Shown here in pieces: positions 14,958 through 23,564 of a DNA stretch of 43,148 nt. Below the pieces are notes generated by a model. It saw nothing but the letters and a program-made list of their open reading frames with translations, was not told the DNA's origin and made no database searches. Source of the DNA: a virus. The DNA lies in IMG/VR virus record IMGVR_UViG_3300034198_021447, positions 1 through 43,148 of that record; one strand, written 5' to 3'. The translations under genes and the position numbers were made by a program. Every line of letters starts with the position of its first letter. Position 1 is the first letter of the stretch.

Positions 14958-16694
14958 TTAAATTATTGTGCCTTTTTTATAAGATAAAACAGCGTCTGTT
15001 AATTTACTTTTAACTTTATCTGTTAATAACTTATGATATTTATTATAAGTATTATCATCACAAGAAAATTGAGAACCAGCAGCACCTTCTGTTAAAAAAG
15101 AATAATTTTTTATTTCTGTATCACCAAAAGAAATTTTTGTATCAATATTATCTTTAATTGTAGGATAACCACCACTTTTATCTTTTGTTACATCTATATA
15201 ATCAAAAGTTGTATTATTACCACCTTTAACATCCATTAAATACCATTCACAATTATCAATTTTAATAGGACTATTAGATGTATTTAGTGAATCTAAAAGT
15301 CCTATTCCTTCATGATCATTTTCTATATTAGGATATTTAGCATCTCTTAATTTAAATCCTTTATGATTTAAATTTATCCAATCTCTAATTATTTTATCAT
15401 TATTTTTCCAATAATAAAAATATATTCCTTTAAACTCTTCCTTTTTATTATTAGCTTTAAATTCAAAAAAACATTTTTCCAAAGCTATACATATAAAAGC
15501 TAATTGATTACTTGTAGCAGCCGCAAAAAACTTTTTATTTATTTTATCATAATCTGGTCTACCTGAAACTTGCCAATAAAAAGTTTTTGGTTCTATATCT
15601 CTTTTATTTTTCTTAATAAGTGTCCCATTATAAGTTACTTTATCAACTGAATCCCCTTTAATTCCAAAATAATCAAACATTAGTTTATTTTTATTACTAT
15701 CAAAATCTGATAATTTATTTTTATCAAGCATATTCCTCATAAAAGTAAATATTATTTGACCTTGTTTATCATTACCACTTGGTGTAGCAGTTGCTTCTTC
15801 AGCTTCATTAATAAATTTAATACTTTCTAATTTAGTTTGTTTATTTGGTTCTTCTACAACTGTAGTATTTTTTACTTTAAATTTAGAATTAGCAAATATT
15901 TTTCTCATTTCTTTATCTTGAAATATTTTCTCAATACCATCTCTCCATTTATTAAATATAGAATTTGCTATAAAAGGTCCATTTGGTGCTCTTTCTTCAG
16001 TCCACTGACCTCCACCTGGTTCTTTTCCTACATAAGTATATTCTAAATAAGTTTTTTGAGATACTTTACCTAAAGGTCTTCCTGTTGGAATTTGAGGAGT
16101 AAAATATAATTGATGTGCTTGTTGAAATAAATCAACTATTTTAATAATAGGATCTTTATCTGTATCATCTGGAGTATAAGACCATGATTCTACATCTTGT
16201 GAACCTATATATTCCATTTTTTTATAATCTTCATCCGTCATTTCCCATTTTTGTCTTTCTTCTTGTTTAAAGATTGTTCCAAACAAACCATCTATAGTTA
16301 GAGGAGTTGATGCACTAGCGCCTTGAGTAGGCGCTGTTACTGATGCACTTCCTCCTTGAGTTTGAGATGTATTTGATGCACTTCCTCCTTGAGTTTGAGA
16401 GGTATTTGATGCACTACCACTTTGTGGTTGATTTTGTATAGAAGAATTATTATTTGAAGCACTTGCTCCTTTATTATCATTGTTATTTAAACCTTTATAT
16501 ATAGTATCTAATTTATTAATCCAATAATTAGAGTCTTGTTTTTTTGTGTTATCAGCAGAAACAAACTCATCTAATAGTGATTTTAATTCTGTATTATTTT
16601 TATCAGATTTTGAAGCTTTTGCTAATTTATCATAAATAAAATCAGAATTAAGTTCTTCTTTTAATAAAGTTGGATGTTTTTTTATATATCTCAT
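14958..16694 (-). CDS. Unknown structural-type protein with Ser/Ala/Gly repeats and targeting-like N-terminus
   Basis: This 578-residue protein is not recognised. It begins MRYIKKHPTLLKEEL, a candidate capsid-targeting peptide with L-K-E as a cleavage site. A helical segment is followed by a low-complexity linker at about residues 85-130 with 11-residue repeats (S-Q-T-Q-G-G-S-A-S-N-T). The remaining 440 residues look globular, with aromatic motifs such as EWYLMDVKGGNNTTFDYID and ISFGDTEIKNYSFLTEGAAGSQF. No catalytic motif was found. The linker suggests a tether between a processed N-terminal tag and a folded C-terminal domain. It is the middle gene of the operon that starts at 17551. A virion internal protein is the working guess. 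Confidence 0.6.
   Translation of the reverse strand: MRYIKKHPTLLKEELNSDFIYDKLAKASKSDKNNTELKSLLDEFVSADNTKKQDSNYWINKLDTIYKGLNNNDNKGASASNNNSSIQNQPQSGSASNTSQTQGGSASNTSQTQGGSASVTAPTQGASASTPLTIDGLFGTIFKQEERQKWEMTDEDYKKMEYIGSQDVESWSYTPDDTDKDPIIKIVDLFQQAHQLYFTPQIPTGRPLGKVSQKTYLEYTYVGKEPGGGQWTEERAPNGPFIANSIFNKWRDGIEKIFQDKEMRKIFANSKFKVKNTTVVEEPNKQTKLESIKFINEAEEATATPSGNDKQGQIIFTFMRNMLDKNKLSDFDSNKNKLMFDYFGIKGDSVDKVTYNGTLIKKNKRDIEPKTFYWQVSGRPDYDKINKKFFAAATSNQLAFICIALEKCFFEFKANNKKEEFKGIYFYYWKNNDKIIRDWINLNHKGFKLRDAKYPNIENDHEGIGLLDSLNTSNSPIKIDNCEWYLMDVKGGNNTTFDYIDVTKDKSGGYPTIKDNIDTKISFGDTEIKNYSFLTEGAAGSQFSCDDNTYNKYHKLLTDKVKSKLTDAVLSYKKGTII
16309..16440 (-). repeat. 33-bp tandem repeat encoding Gly/Ser/Ala linker
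   Basis: Four adjacent 33-base units lie within the 578-residue gene. The two central ones differ at a single base; the outer ones are diverged. They encode the 11-residue S-Q-T-Q-G-G-S-A-S-N-T unit. Confidence 0.85.
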
Positions 16695-16729
16695 AATTTT
16701 TTATTTTTTAATTTATTTAAATAAAAAAC

Positions 16730-17551
16730 TTAAATACTAAGTTTTTTATTTAACTCTGCAATTTCTTCTTCTTTTTTCTTAATATCATCTTCTATTTTTG
16801 ATTTAAGTACAGGATTATTTGCATTATTCAATGCTTCTTTCTGATTATTAATACTATCTTTGATAGTATTAATTTGTTCTTCAACTTTTTTCTTCTCATC
16901 ACTAATATCAACTTGATTATTAACCTGACTTGCACTAGGACCATTATAAGTAAGTAGCCCTTGTGGTTTAATTGGTTGAGGAGCTTCTTCTTCTTCAGGT
17001 TTAGATTCTTCTTTTGGATTTTTTAAAGTTTTCAACTTTTGTGCAAAATCTCTTAATTGTTTCAAAATAAAATCACGATTATCAATTTTATACTGATAGT
17101 CACCTGCTTTATCTTTTAGATTTAATTCAGTTAATGCTTCAATGGCAGCTTGTATTAAACCACCATTACCATTTTTACCTATAAGTTGAATCTTTTTTTC
17201 TTCAAACTCAATATCCTCATTTTTAACCATCTCATCAACATTAGACATAGCAAGACGATATAAATAATAACCATACTCATTCTTTAATTCACCACTCATA
17301 TTCTCATCTAACATTAAGTATAATTGATCTCTAACTTTTGTTACTAAGGGAGTTACTTGAGTTCCTTTATATGCATTTGTTGCTCTTCTAATTGTAGAGT
17401 TTATCAAACGGCCAAACCATGAACCACCAAATCTAATATCATTACCTACTATTTCAGTAATTAAATTAGAATCTTGATTAAGTAATTCAGGATTAATTAA
17501 AGATTGTTTTACGTTAGATATAAATAATTTTCTTTCTTTGATATATTTCAT
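16730..17551 (-). CDS. Unknown helical protein with capsid-targeting-like N-terminus
   Basis: This 273-residue protein is not recognised. It starts MKYIKERKLFISNVKQSL, similar to the starts of several other proteins in the window, and a possible (I/L)-x-E site occurs at residues 28-32 (LITEI). Residues 45-75 are an Arg/Gly-containing segment (FGGSWFGRLINSTIRRAT). A helical middle follows, then a Pro/Glu-rich linker near 180-195. The C-terminal 60 residues form a Lys/Glu coiled coil (KKKVEEQINTIKDSINNQKE). It is the first gene of a minus-strand operon with the 578- and 175-residue genes, driven by an exact TTTAATATATA element. A packaged internal protein is inferred from the N-terminus only. 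Confidence 0.6.
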   Translation of the reverse strand: MKYIKERKLFISNVKQSLINPELLNQDSNLITEIVGNDIRFGGSWFGRLINSTIRRATNAYKGTQVTPLVTKVRDQLYLMLDENMSGELKNEYGYYLYRLAMSNVDEMVKNEDIEFEEKKIQLIGKNGNGGLIQAAIEALTELNLKDKAGDYQYKIDNRDFILKQLRDFAQKLKTLKNPKEESKPEEEEAPQPIKPQGLLTYNGPSASQVNNQVDISDEKKKVEEQINTIKDSINNQKEALNNANNPVLKSKIEDDIKKKEEEIAELNKKLSI

Positions 17552-17573
17552 TTATCTATTATATTTTATTTAT

Positions 17574-17584
17574 TATATATTAAA
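17574..17584 (-). promoter_or_regulatory. Candidate late promoter element for three-gene operon
   Basis: Exact TTTAATATATA on the minus strand, 22 nt from the ATG of the first operon gene. The remaining roughly 220 bases up to the divergent plus-strand gene show no gene. They hold a short direct repeat (AGTAAATATA twice near 17650) and little else that I can interpret. Confidence 0.6.
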
Positions 17585-17804
17585 ATATAATTGTTGTATT
17601 TTACATTAGATAATTTAAATAAACATGATTTTTAATGTTGAGAAAAAGTAGTAAATATAAGTAAATATAGTATATTATATATATCATGATCTTGCATGAA
17701 TTCAAATTTATTTCATTCTGATTAAAATCTGCGTAAATTAAAAAATTGTGTTTTTTCCAAAAAAACACATATCGGTTATTTTGGAGTTTAAGATTAAAAT
17801 ATAT

Positions 17805-18098
17805 ATGTGTATGAGATTTTTAAAATTAAAAATTAATGATAAAATCATTACCGACCCAATTGAAATAAACAAAATATTATCTAAACAAAAATTTTATTGG
17901 TTAATAGATTCAGAAATTGAAATGGCTGATATTGAAATCATACATGATACTATTGTATGGAATAGTGGTAATTTTTATACTGGAAATTGGTATTATGGAA
18001 TTTGGAAAGGGGGTAATTTTTACGGGATTTGGGAGAATGGGATATTTGAAGCAGGTAAATTTGAAGGAAAGTTTTTATCAGGAATAAAAAATATTTAA
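17805..18098 (+). CDS. Small protein with Trp/Gly/Asn beta repeats
   Basis: The open frame extends back to 17748, but I place the start at the ATG at 17805 (or 17811). The upstream codons are low-quality and an AAAATATATATG context resembles other starts here. After a basic N-terminus (MRFLKLKINDKI), the C-terminal 55 residues are repeats of the form W-x-x-G-x-F/W-x-x-G (WNSGNF, GNWYYGIWKGGNF, GIWENGIFEAG, FEGKF). These are MORN-like or pentapeptide-like strand repeats expected to stack as a small beta sheet. The function is unknown. It is followed after 3 bases by the next gene, so the two are probably cotranscribed. Confidence 0.6.
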   Translation: MCMRFLKLKINDKIITDPIEINKILSKQKFYWLIDSEIEMADIEIIHDTIVWNSGNFYTGNWYYGIWKGGNFYGIWENGIFEAGKFEGKFLSGIKNI

Positions 18099-18101
18099 CT
18101 T

Positions 18102-18542
18102 ATGAGAAAAAAAAGACTTAATGAAGCAGATAACATTATTTTTAAAAATAATAACATCAGCATCATAAAAGATTTAGAAAACCAATATGTTTATGAAATA
18201 GGAAATGAAATTACATATGATGTTGGTGAAGCAGTTGCTCTAATGATCGGTGATAATTCTAAAAATTTATGGGATTTAGATATAAAAGTTAAATTAACAG
18301 ATATTTCTCCTGAAAAAACTTTATACTGGATGAGTGGTGGTAATAAAGAATGGAAAACTTTAGAACATTATAATAAAACATGGACGGATTGTTATTTAGA
18401 TTTTTTAGAAGAATATGGATATATTATCATAAATATTCTTCGTAAGTCTAAAAAGTTAGTAGATATTAAAAGAGGATTTCAAAAACATATTAATTTACCG
18501 ACAATGTATGACTTTGCAATAAGTAAAGGTTTTGTCAAATAA
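18102..18542 (+). CDS. Unknown protein, possible processing site at N-terminus
   Basis: This 146-residue protein is not recognised. It opens MRKKRLNEADNII, in which L-N-E/A fits the prohead-protease consensus, so it could be a further internal protein, though it lacks the aromatic targeting pattern. The body has acidic and aromatic stretches (GGNKEWKTLEHYNKTWTDCYLDFLEEYGY) and a basic C-terminus. No enzyme motif is seen. It follows the Trp/Gly-repeat gene by 3 bases and precedes a separate promoter-like element. Confidence 0.55.
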   Translation: MRKKRLNEADNIIFKNNNISIIKDLENQYVYEIGNEITYDVGEAVALMIGDNSKNLWDLDIKVKLTDISPEKTLYWMSGGNKEWKTLEHYNKTWTDCYLDFLEEYGYIIINILRKSKKLVDIKRGFQKHINLPTMYDFAISKGFVK

Positions 18543-18544
18543 AA

Positions 18545-18555
18545 TTTAATATATA
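18545..18555 (+). promoter_or_regulatory. Candidate promoter element, short spacing
   Basis: Exact TTTAATATATA with 5 nt to the ATG at 18561. Confidence 0.55.
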
Positions 18556-18560
18556 ACTTA

Positions 18561-19418
18561 ATGGAAAAATTTAAATGTAATGTTTTTGATATAGATACTA
18601 TTTTAGTAATAGATAGTAAAGTATGGATAGTTGATAAAACTAAACCAAATATCCCTATATTAAAAATAAGCGAATATGAATTTAATTTAATTAAAGACGG
18701 TATATATAAAAGTCAAGATAATAAAATATATTTTAATGGTAAAGTATATTGGCTTCCTACAACATTATATAATAATATAAAAATTCATGCTAAAAACTAT
18801 AAAGCAGATCTTAATAATTTAGGAATATCTATTCAAGAATTTCTAAACAAAGATATTATTGATAATACTAACTATGAATTAAGAATAGATTTACTAAATA
18901 AATTATTAAAGAATAAAACAGATGATAATTATATAATTTGTTCTAAATTAACTAAAAGAAATTATGAATCTATAATTGAAAAAGTTGAAAAAAAGTTAAA
19001 TGAAGAAGGTATTATAATTAAAAAATTTATTTTCATAAATGAAACTTTTTATGATAAAGATGCTGATTTTGTACATTACAAAAAAATAGAATTTTTATTA
19101 AGACTATTGACCGGATATAAAATTCAAGATAAAAAGTTTATAGATAAACAAAATAAACAATATAGTGTTGTTAATTTTTATGATATTGATTTAGGAACTC
19201 TTAGTATATATAATGATATAAATAATTACTTAAAAAGTATTTTAAGTAAAACTGATAATGGTCTAAAAGAAGTTATTAAAGAAAACATAGATTTAATAAA
19301 ACCACTTTTAGAAATAAATCAATTAACTACAAATAAGCATAATCAAATTATTTCCAAAAGTGTTTATTTAGATTATTCTAATCTTTTCAAGACTTTTGAA
19401 TCTTTTAATAAAAGATAA
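18561..19418 (+). CDS. Divergent HAD-like protein
   Basis: This 285-residue protein opens with a near-HAD motif I (NVFDIDTILVIDSKVWIVDK). The Asp-x-Asp pair is kept, but the usual Asp-x-Asp-x-Thr register is shifted by a residue. A possible motif II region (YIICSKLTKR), a Lys-rich helix where motif III would lie (HYKKIEFLLRLL), and a VVNFYDIDLGTL strand resembling motif IV follow in the expected order. The layout matches HAD phosphatases common in large Bacteroidetes phages, but the changes at motif I make activity doubtful. The C-terminal 90 residues are helical and unknown. It is convergent with the small terminase gene, with abutting ends. Confidence 0.48.
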   Translation: MEKFKCNVFDIDTILVIDSKVWIVDKTKPNIPILKISEYEFNLIKDGIYKSQDNKIYFNGKVYWLPTTLYNNIKIHAKNYKADLNNLGISIQEFLNKDIIDNTNYELRIDLLNKLLKNKTDDNYIICSKLTKRNYESIIEKVEKKLNEEGIIIKKFIFINETFYDKDADFVHYKKIEFLLRLLTGYKIQDKKFIDKQNKQYSVVNFYDIDLGTLSIYNDINNYLKSILSKTDNGLKEVIKENIDLIKPLLEINQLTTNKHNQIISKSVYLDYSNLFKTFESFNKR

Positions 19419-20063
19419 TTAATCCTTATTTTTAAGGATTTTATCAATCATATCATTTAAACTTCTTGCATCAACAACTTGTTTATCATCTTCAACAACC
19501 TTGTTAATTTCTTCCTCTTGGATTAATTCTTCTTTAACTTCTGGTTCAATTGAAGTAGTTACATTTGTTAAACCTAAATCTTTACGAATTTCTTTATAGA
19601 ATTTTTCTAATTCAGTTCTTTGAGTAGAAATAAATTTAATATTTTCTCTCATCTGACCTACTGTTTGATTCACAACTTCATGCATTCTAGCACTATTATC
19701 ACCATTATCAATTTGTCTTAACTGTGTTAAATAGTTCTTTCTTGTCATTTTACCCAAGAACATAGTTTCTGCATATATTGAAGCATCCTGCCTCATTTTT
19801 TGTTTAATATATCCATGTTCCATTACTACTTTAGAATCTCCTAAATATAAATCAACTAATGATTCTAACATATCTGATGCTTCAGTATTTGCTGTAGTAA
19901 GATCTAAATCATAATTATATATTTCTATTTCACCTAAATCGGGTAAATCATCTTCTGTTGCAAAGTATTTTGTTAAATCTAGCCCTTTGCTAGTTTCTTG
20001 AATTCTTTCAAACTCCTCTTTTATAGACTCCATTTTGACGTCTTTTTCTGATTTTTTTGCCAT
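19419..20063 (-). CDS. Terminase small subunit, gp16-like
   Basis: This 214-residue protein corresponds to T4 gp16, the DNA-recognition and regulatory ring of the packaging motor. GLDLTKYFATEDDLPDLGEI matches [20 protein letters not shown] of gp16. The helical core continues with YIKQKMRQDASIYAETMFLG, where gp16 has its central coiled coil, then VVNQTVGQMRENIKFI where gp16 has LMGQMTTTNREILKL, and KFYKEIRKDL. N- and C-terminal extensions make it longer than gp16 (164). The acidic tail after residue 165 is typical of the portal-binding end. It is divergent from the large subunit, unlike the tandem T4 arrangement, and has a long-spaced TTTAATATATA element. Confidence 0.82.
   Translation of the reverse strand: MAKKSEKDVKMESIKEEFERIQETSKGLDLTKYFATEDDLPDLGEIEIYNYDLDLTTANTEASDMLESLVDLYLGDSKVVMEHGYIKQKMRQDASIYAETMFLGKMTRKNYLTQLRQIDNGDNSARMHEVVNQTVGQMRENIKFISTQRTELEKFYKEIRKDLGLTNVTTSIEPEVKEELIQEEEINKVVEDDKQVVDARSLNDMIDKILKNKD
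19420..19442 (+). terminator. Weak terminator hairpin at convergent gene ends
   Basis: AATCCTTA / TAAGGATT around TTTT, just after the stop of the HAD-like gene and inside the last codons of the small terminase. The following T-run is short, so the terminator role is tentative. Confidence 0.35.
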
Positions 20064-20089
20064 ATTTTTATGTATATGATATTTATTTA

Positions 20090-20100
20090 TATATATTAAA
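20090..20100 (-). promoter_or_regulatory. Candidate late promoter in terminase divergent region
   Basis: Exact TTTAATATATA on the minus strand, 26 nt from the small terminase ATG. The surrounding A/T-rich tract also lies about 20 nt before the large terminase ATG at 20117 and may serve both genes. Confidence 0.55.
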
Positions 20101-20116
20101 AAATAATTTTTCTTTT

Positions 20117-22267
20117 ATGGCTAAAAGCACAAAGATAGATGAAGAAGAATTAAGGAAATTTGTCTTTAACTCAGAACTAGTTGAAGAATTAACGCAGAAA
20201 ATAAATGACGGTATTGTATTAAAACGTTATCAAAATCCTTGGTTCAAAAATGAAATAGGAAATAGGAGAGCAGGTATAACCTTCGCAATGACTCCTGAAG
20301 AAATCGCAGAATATATTAAATGTAAAACAGATATAAAATACTTCGCACAAAAATATTGTAAAATTAAAGTTGAAGATGGTAGTATTAAAAATCTAACACT
20401 CAGAGATTATCAAATAGATATATTAGAATTATATCAAAATAGAAAATCTATTCTATGTGGTAGTCGTCAGATAGGTAAAACTATTAATGCCGCAATTACC
20501 ATGTTACACTTTGTAACATTTAATAATGATAAAAATATCATGATTGTGGCTAATATAGCCAGTACAACAATTGAAATTGTAGATAAAATTAAATCTATAT
20601 ATGTTCACCTTCCATTCTTCCTTAAAGTAGGTATTAAAAACTGGAACCAAAGAACAATGATATTTGAAAATGGTTGTCGTATTAAAACAGCTGCAAGAAG
20701 TAGAACTCCCGCTATCGGTTTTACGATAGACTTTTTATACTTAGATGAATTTGCACACATTCCTTCTAATATTATCGAACCTTATTATCAAGCAGTTTAT
20801 CCCGTAGTATCTGCGGTAGAAAACTCAAAAATAATTATTACATCAACCCCTAATGGAATGAATCTATTTTATAGATTATTAACCGATGCGGAACGCCCTG
20901 AAGGCGATCCTCAAAAAAATCAGTTTAAGGCATTAAGAATATATTGGTATCAAGTACCAGGAAGATTCGTAACATTTTATAGATTAAACCCTGTTAAATT
21001 ATTTAAATTTGGTTTAACAGAAGAATCTTTATATGAACAAGTTATAGCTAACTTTTCACACTTAACTAAAGTAGAAAAAAAGTTCGATGCTGAAATAGAA
21101 AAAGAAACTATAGCAATTCATAATAATGAACTATGTCCTGAAGAATTAACAAAATCTTTTCAATTTTATGACAACAATAATGTATTAACACCTATTCAAT
21201 TAGCATGTGACGTTTCTACATGGAAAGAAGATTCTATAAAAAATATAGGTGGAGAAGATGCATTTAACCAAGAATATGGTTTACGTTTTATTAACGCAAC
21301 TCGTTCTATATTAAGTGAAAGTGTGATAGATACGCTAATAAAAGGAAAAAAGCATTTTGAGTATAGAGATATACCTATGTTTGATGATAAATTAAGATTT
21401 AGTTATAGAGACTTAGCATGGGTTGATAATGATACATTTAATCATGCAAATCGTAAAGATATTAAAGGTATAATGTCGATTGATATATCTGAGGGTTTAG
21501 GTCAAGATTATACTATTATAAATATATTTAGAATAGCGTTAAAACCTATAGAATTAATTGAAGCTCAAAAATCTAATTTATATGATTTTAGTGATTTCTT
21601 TTGGTTAGAACAAATTGGATTATATAGATCTAATTTAATTTCTGTTAAACAATTATCAGATTTATTTTATATGTTAGCTTTTGAATATTTTGATTATGAA
21701 AAGTTTAGAGTAGTATTAGAAACGAATACTTATGGTAGTGAGTTTTTAGCACATTTACCACATGTATTTGATGGTAATAATAATTATGGTTCTGGTATAT
21801 TTTTTAGATATAAACACAGGATGGATTCTAGTGAAGAAAAAGTAGGATTAAAATTAGGAGATAATAAAAATCTTTTAGTTAAAGATTATCAAGAAAACAT
21901 GAATAAAAGAAATTTTCACATAACTAATGAAGATAATATTAAAGAAATAACCACGTTTGTTAGACACATAACATCAGCAGGTAATGTTAGATATGCTGCG
22001 GATATAGGTAAAGATGACTTAGCCATGTCATTAGTAAATGCTTCATCTATATTTAGTCGTTATGATTATAAAGAGATGATACAAGATTTTAGTAAAGAGT
22101 TGCCAAGTGATGTATTAAATTATATTAATAATATAATAAATAATTCAAGTGAAGCTAAAGAAGTTTCGGATTATTCTGCATTAATAAATGTTAATCGTAG
22201 AAGAAAAAATGCTACTTCATATACTTATGAAAAAAGTATAGATTGGCATGGTAAAAAATATTATTAA
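20117..22267 (+). CDS. Terminase large subunit, gp17-like
   Basis: This is the ATP-driven DNA packaging motor with a headful nuclease. I start at ATG 20117 (MAKSTKIDEEEL, 716 residues). The frame extends 20 codons upstream, but that stretch overlaps the small terminase start and promoter. Walker A is GSRQIGKT at about 115-122, Walker B is LYLDE at 207-211, and the coupling motif ITSTPNG lies near 241. The nuclease domain shows MSIDISEGLGQDYT, VVLETNTYGSEF and a late KDDLAMSLVNA acidic motif, as in the RNase H-like fold of T4 gp17. It is slightly longer than gp17 (610), mostly through the middle segment. It starts divergently from the small subunit and shares its promoter region. Confidence 0.93.
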   Translation: MAKSTKIDEEELRKFVFNSELVEELTQKINDGIVLKRYQNPWFKNEIGNRRAGITFAMTPEEIAEYIKCKTDIKYFAQKYCKIKVEDGSIKNLTLRDYQIDILELYQNRKSILCGSRQIGKTINAAITMLHFVTFNNDKNIMIVANIASTTIEIVDKIKSIYVHLPFFLKVGIKNWNQRTMIFENGCRIKTAARSRTPAIGFTIDFLYLDEFAHIPSNIIEPYYQAVYPVVSAVENSKIIITSTPNGMNLFYRLLTDAERPEGDPQKNQFKALRIYWYQVPGRFVTFYRLNPVKLFKFGLTEESLYEQVIANFSHLTKVEKKFDAEIEKETIAIHNNELCPEELTKSFQFYDNNNVLTPIQLACDVSTWKEDSIKNIGGEDAFNQEYGLRFINATRSILSESVIDTLIKGKKHFEYRDIPMFDDKLRFSYRDLAWVDNDTFNHANRKDIKGIMSIDISEGLGQDYTIINIFRIALKPIELIEAQKSNLYDFSDFFWLEQIGLYRSNLISVKQLSDLFYMLAFEYFDYEKFRVVLETNTYGSEFLAHLPHVFDGNNNYGSGIFFRYKHRMDSSEEKVGLKLGDNKNLLVKDYQENMNKRNFHITNEDNIKEITTFVRHITSAGNVRYAADIGKDDLAMSLVNASSIFSRYDYKEMIQDFSKELPSDVLNYINNIINNSSEAKEVSDYSALINVNRRRKNATSYTYEKSIDWHGKKYY

Positions 22268-22270
22268 AAA

Positions 22271-22280
22271 TTAATATATA
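22271..22280 (+). promoter_or_regulatory. Candidate promoter element, short spacing, before J-domain gene
   Basis: TTAATATATA (one mismatch to the 11-base consensus at its first position) with 5 nt to the ATG at 22286. Confidence 0.45.
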
Positions 22281-22285
22281 CAGAT

Positions 22286-23548
22286 ATGGAAAATTATGTT
22301 AAAGTTTTTGAACTCTTTGATAAGAGAACTAATGTATTTAAAAATGCTAGTGTAGATAAAATAGAAGGTCAGAGTAAACAACCTTATACTCAAACAATTA
22401 ATTACTTTTTTACATTTGAGGAAGCTAAGAAAAAAATAAGTTCTATATGGAACTTTTCTACTCCTGAATTAAATAAAAGAATTGATAAAGAAGTAAGTCC
22501 TTCATTGATAAAAAAATTTGGGGATAAAGTTAAAGATAAGTTAGGTATTTCTAAAGAAAAAGAAATTAAAATAAAAAGCTTAACAAGTTTAGGTATTTCT
22601 GAAAAAAAAGAAAGTAATCAATTATTTTACTATACATATCAAGGTTTAAGAATTGCTAAAATAGAATTTGATAGAACTAAAGTTCATGATAGAAGTTGGA
22701 AAATGACTTTTTATTATTATGATGGAGTTAATGGAGATTCTAGTAAAAAAGTTCCAGGAGAAATACCTTCTAATAGTAAAAAGAAAGAAGATAATATACC
22801 TGGTAATATAGAAAGTAATAATCAAGGAGAAGAAAATAATAAACCTAAAGAATTAGGATATAAAAAAGATATTGTTGTTCCATTTATAGATAGTTCAAAA
22901 AAAGCATTAGATTTTATTAAAAAGCATTTAGATTATATTTACAAACCAAGTGATACAGAAATAGAAATTGGGGATATGAAAGTTTTAAAAGATTCTAATA
23001 AAAAATTTACTATTAAAATAGATAATAGAAGTATTGAAGTAGTAAATAGTGATATAGTAAAAGGATTAAATCAGGTATTTAATTATGAAGGATCTTCTGA
23101 TGCTAAACAAATAGGAAATGGAGAAACTCCAAATGAAGATCCTATAAAAACTGATAAAGAATCTAATAAAGATACAGAAGAAAAAGTTGATACATTTGAG
23201 GAACATAAAAAGAAAGATACGCCTGAAAATAAACTTTTAAGTGAACTTACTAAAATCAAAAATGATATTAATAATGAAGATTATAAAAAAATAAGAAGTT
23301 CTTATAGAATGTTGGTTCATCCGGACAAATTAGGTAAAGTTATAGAAGTGAAAGATGATGAAGGTAGAAATACAACTGAAAGAGAACATTCTAAGTTAGA
23401 TAATAAAATTATTGCAATATATACAGAAACAGAAGAAATTTTAGGTAATAAACAATTATCAGAATCTGATAAAAAAAATCGTATAAAAGGAGATTTAGAT
23501 AAAATAATAAATTTATTAGAAAAAGAAATAAAAAAAGAGGCTAAGTAA
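22286..23548 (+). CDS. J-domain protein with possible capsid-targeting N-terminus
   Basis: This 420-residue protein carries a C-terminal J-domain-like segment. DYKKIRSSYRMLVHPDKLGK contains the diagnostic His-Pro-Asp at about 345-347, preceded by the expected basic amphipathic helix. The following region is longer than in DnaJ, with an inserted charged loop. J domains stimulate the ATPase of Hsp70 (DnaK), so this could steer the host chaperone. The N-terminus, MENYVKVFELFDKR, loosely matches the targeting motif shared by other proteins here. Residues 60-150 look folded, with SWKMTFYYYDG, and a Ser/Lys/Asn/Glu linker separates further domains. The gene ends in a terminator that it shares with the convergent ClpS gene. 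Confidence 0.72.
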   Translation: MENYVKVFELFDKRTNVFKNASVDKIEGQSKQPYTQTINYFFTFEEAKKKISSIWNFSTPELNKRIDKEVSPSLIKKFGDKVKDKLGISKEKEIKIKSLTSLGISEKKESNQLFYYTYQGLRIAKIEFDRTKVHDRSWKMTFYYYDGVNGDSSKKVPGEIPSNSKKKEDNIPGNIESNNQGEENNKPKELGYKKDIVVPFIDSSKKALDFIKKHLDYIYKPSDTEIEIGDMKVLKDSNKKFTIKIDNRSIEVVNSDIVKGLNQVFNYEGSSDAKQIGNGETPNEDPIKTDKESNKDTEEKVDTFEEHKKKDTPENKLLSELTKIKNDINNEDYKKIRSSYRMLVHPDKLGKVIEVKDDEGRNTTEREHSKLDNKIIAIYTETEEILGNKQLSESDKKNRIKGDLDKIINLLEKEIKKEAK

Positions 23549-23563
23549 TTAGCCTCTTTTTTT
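23532..23563. terminator. Bidirectional terminator between J-domain and ClpS genes
   Basis: AAAAAAGAGGCTAA pairs with TTAGCCTCTTTTTT across a short loop. It overlaps the J-domain stop codon and ends just before the ClpS stop on the other strand, so it can serve both. Confidence 0.85.
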
Positions 23564-23564
23564 A

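Noticed and set aside
17748-17804. Upstream start for the Trp/Gly-repeat protein
   Set aside because: The ATG at 17748 lacks any signal context. The ATG at 17805 or 17811 sits behind an A/T element like other starts and begins a more typical sequence.
17552-17804. tRNA or small RNA gene in the longest intergenic gap
   Set aside because: I found no cloverleaf-like set of stems and no terminator. The region is AT-rich with only a short direct repeat.
20057-20116. Upstream start for the large terminase (20 extra residues)
   Set aside because: The extra codons run through the small terminase start and the promoter-like element and give an unlikely Tyr/Leu-rich leader. ATG at 20117 is preferred.
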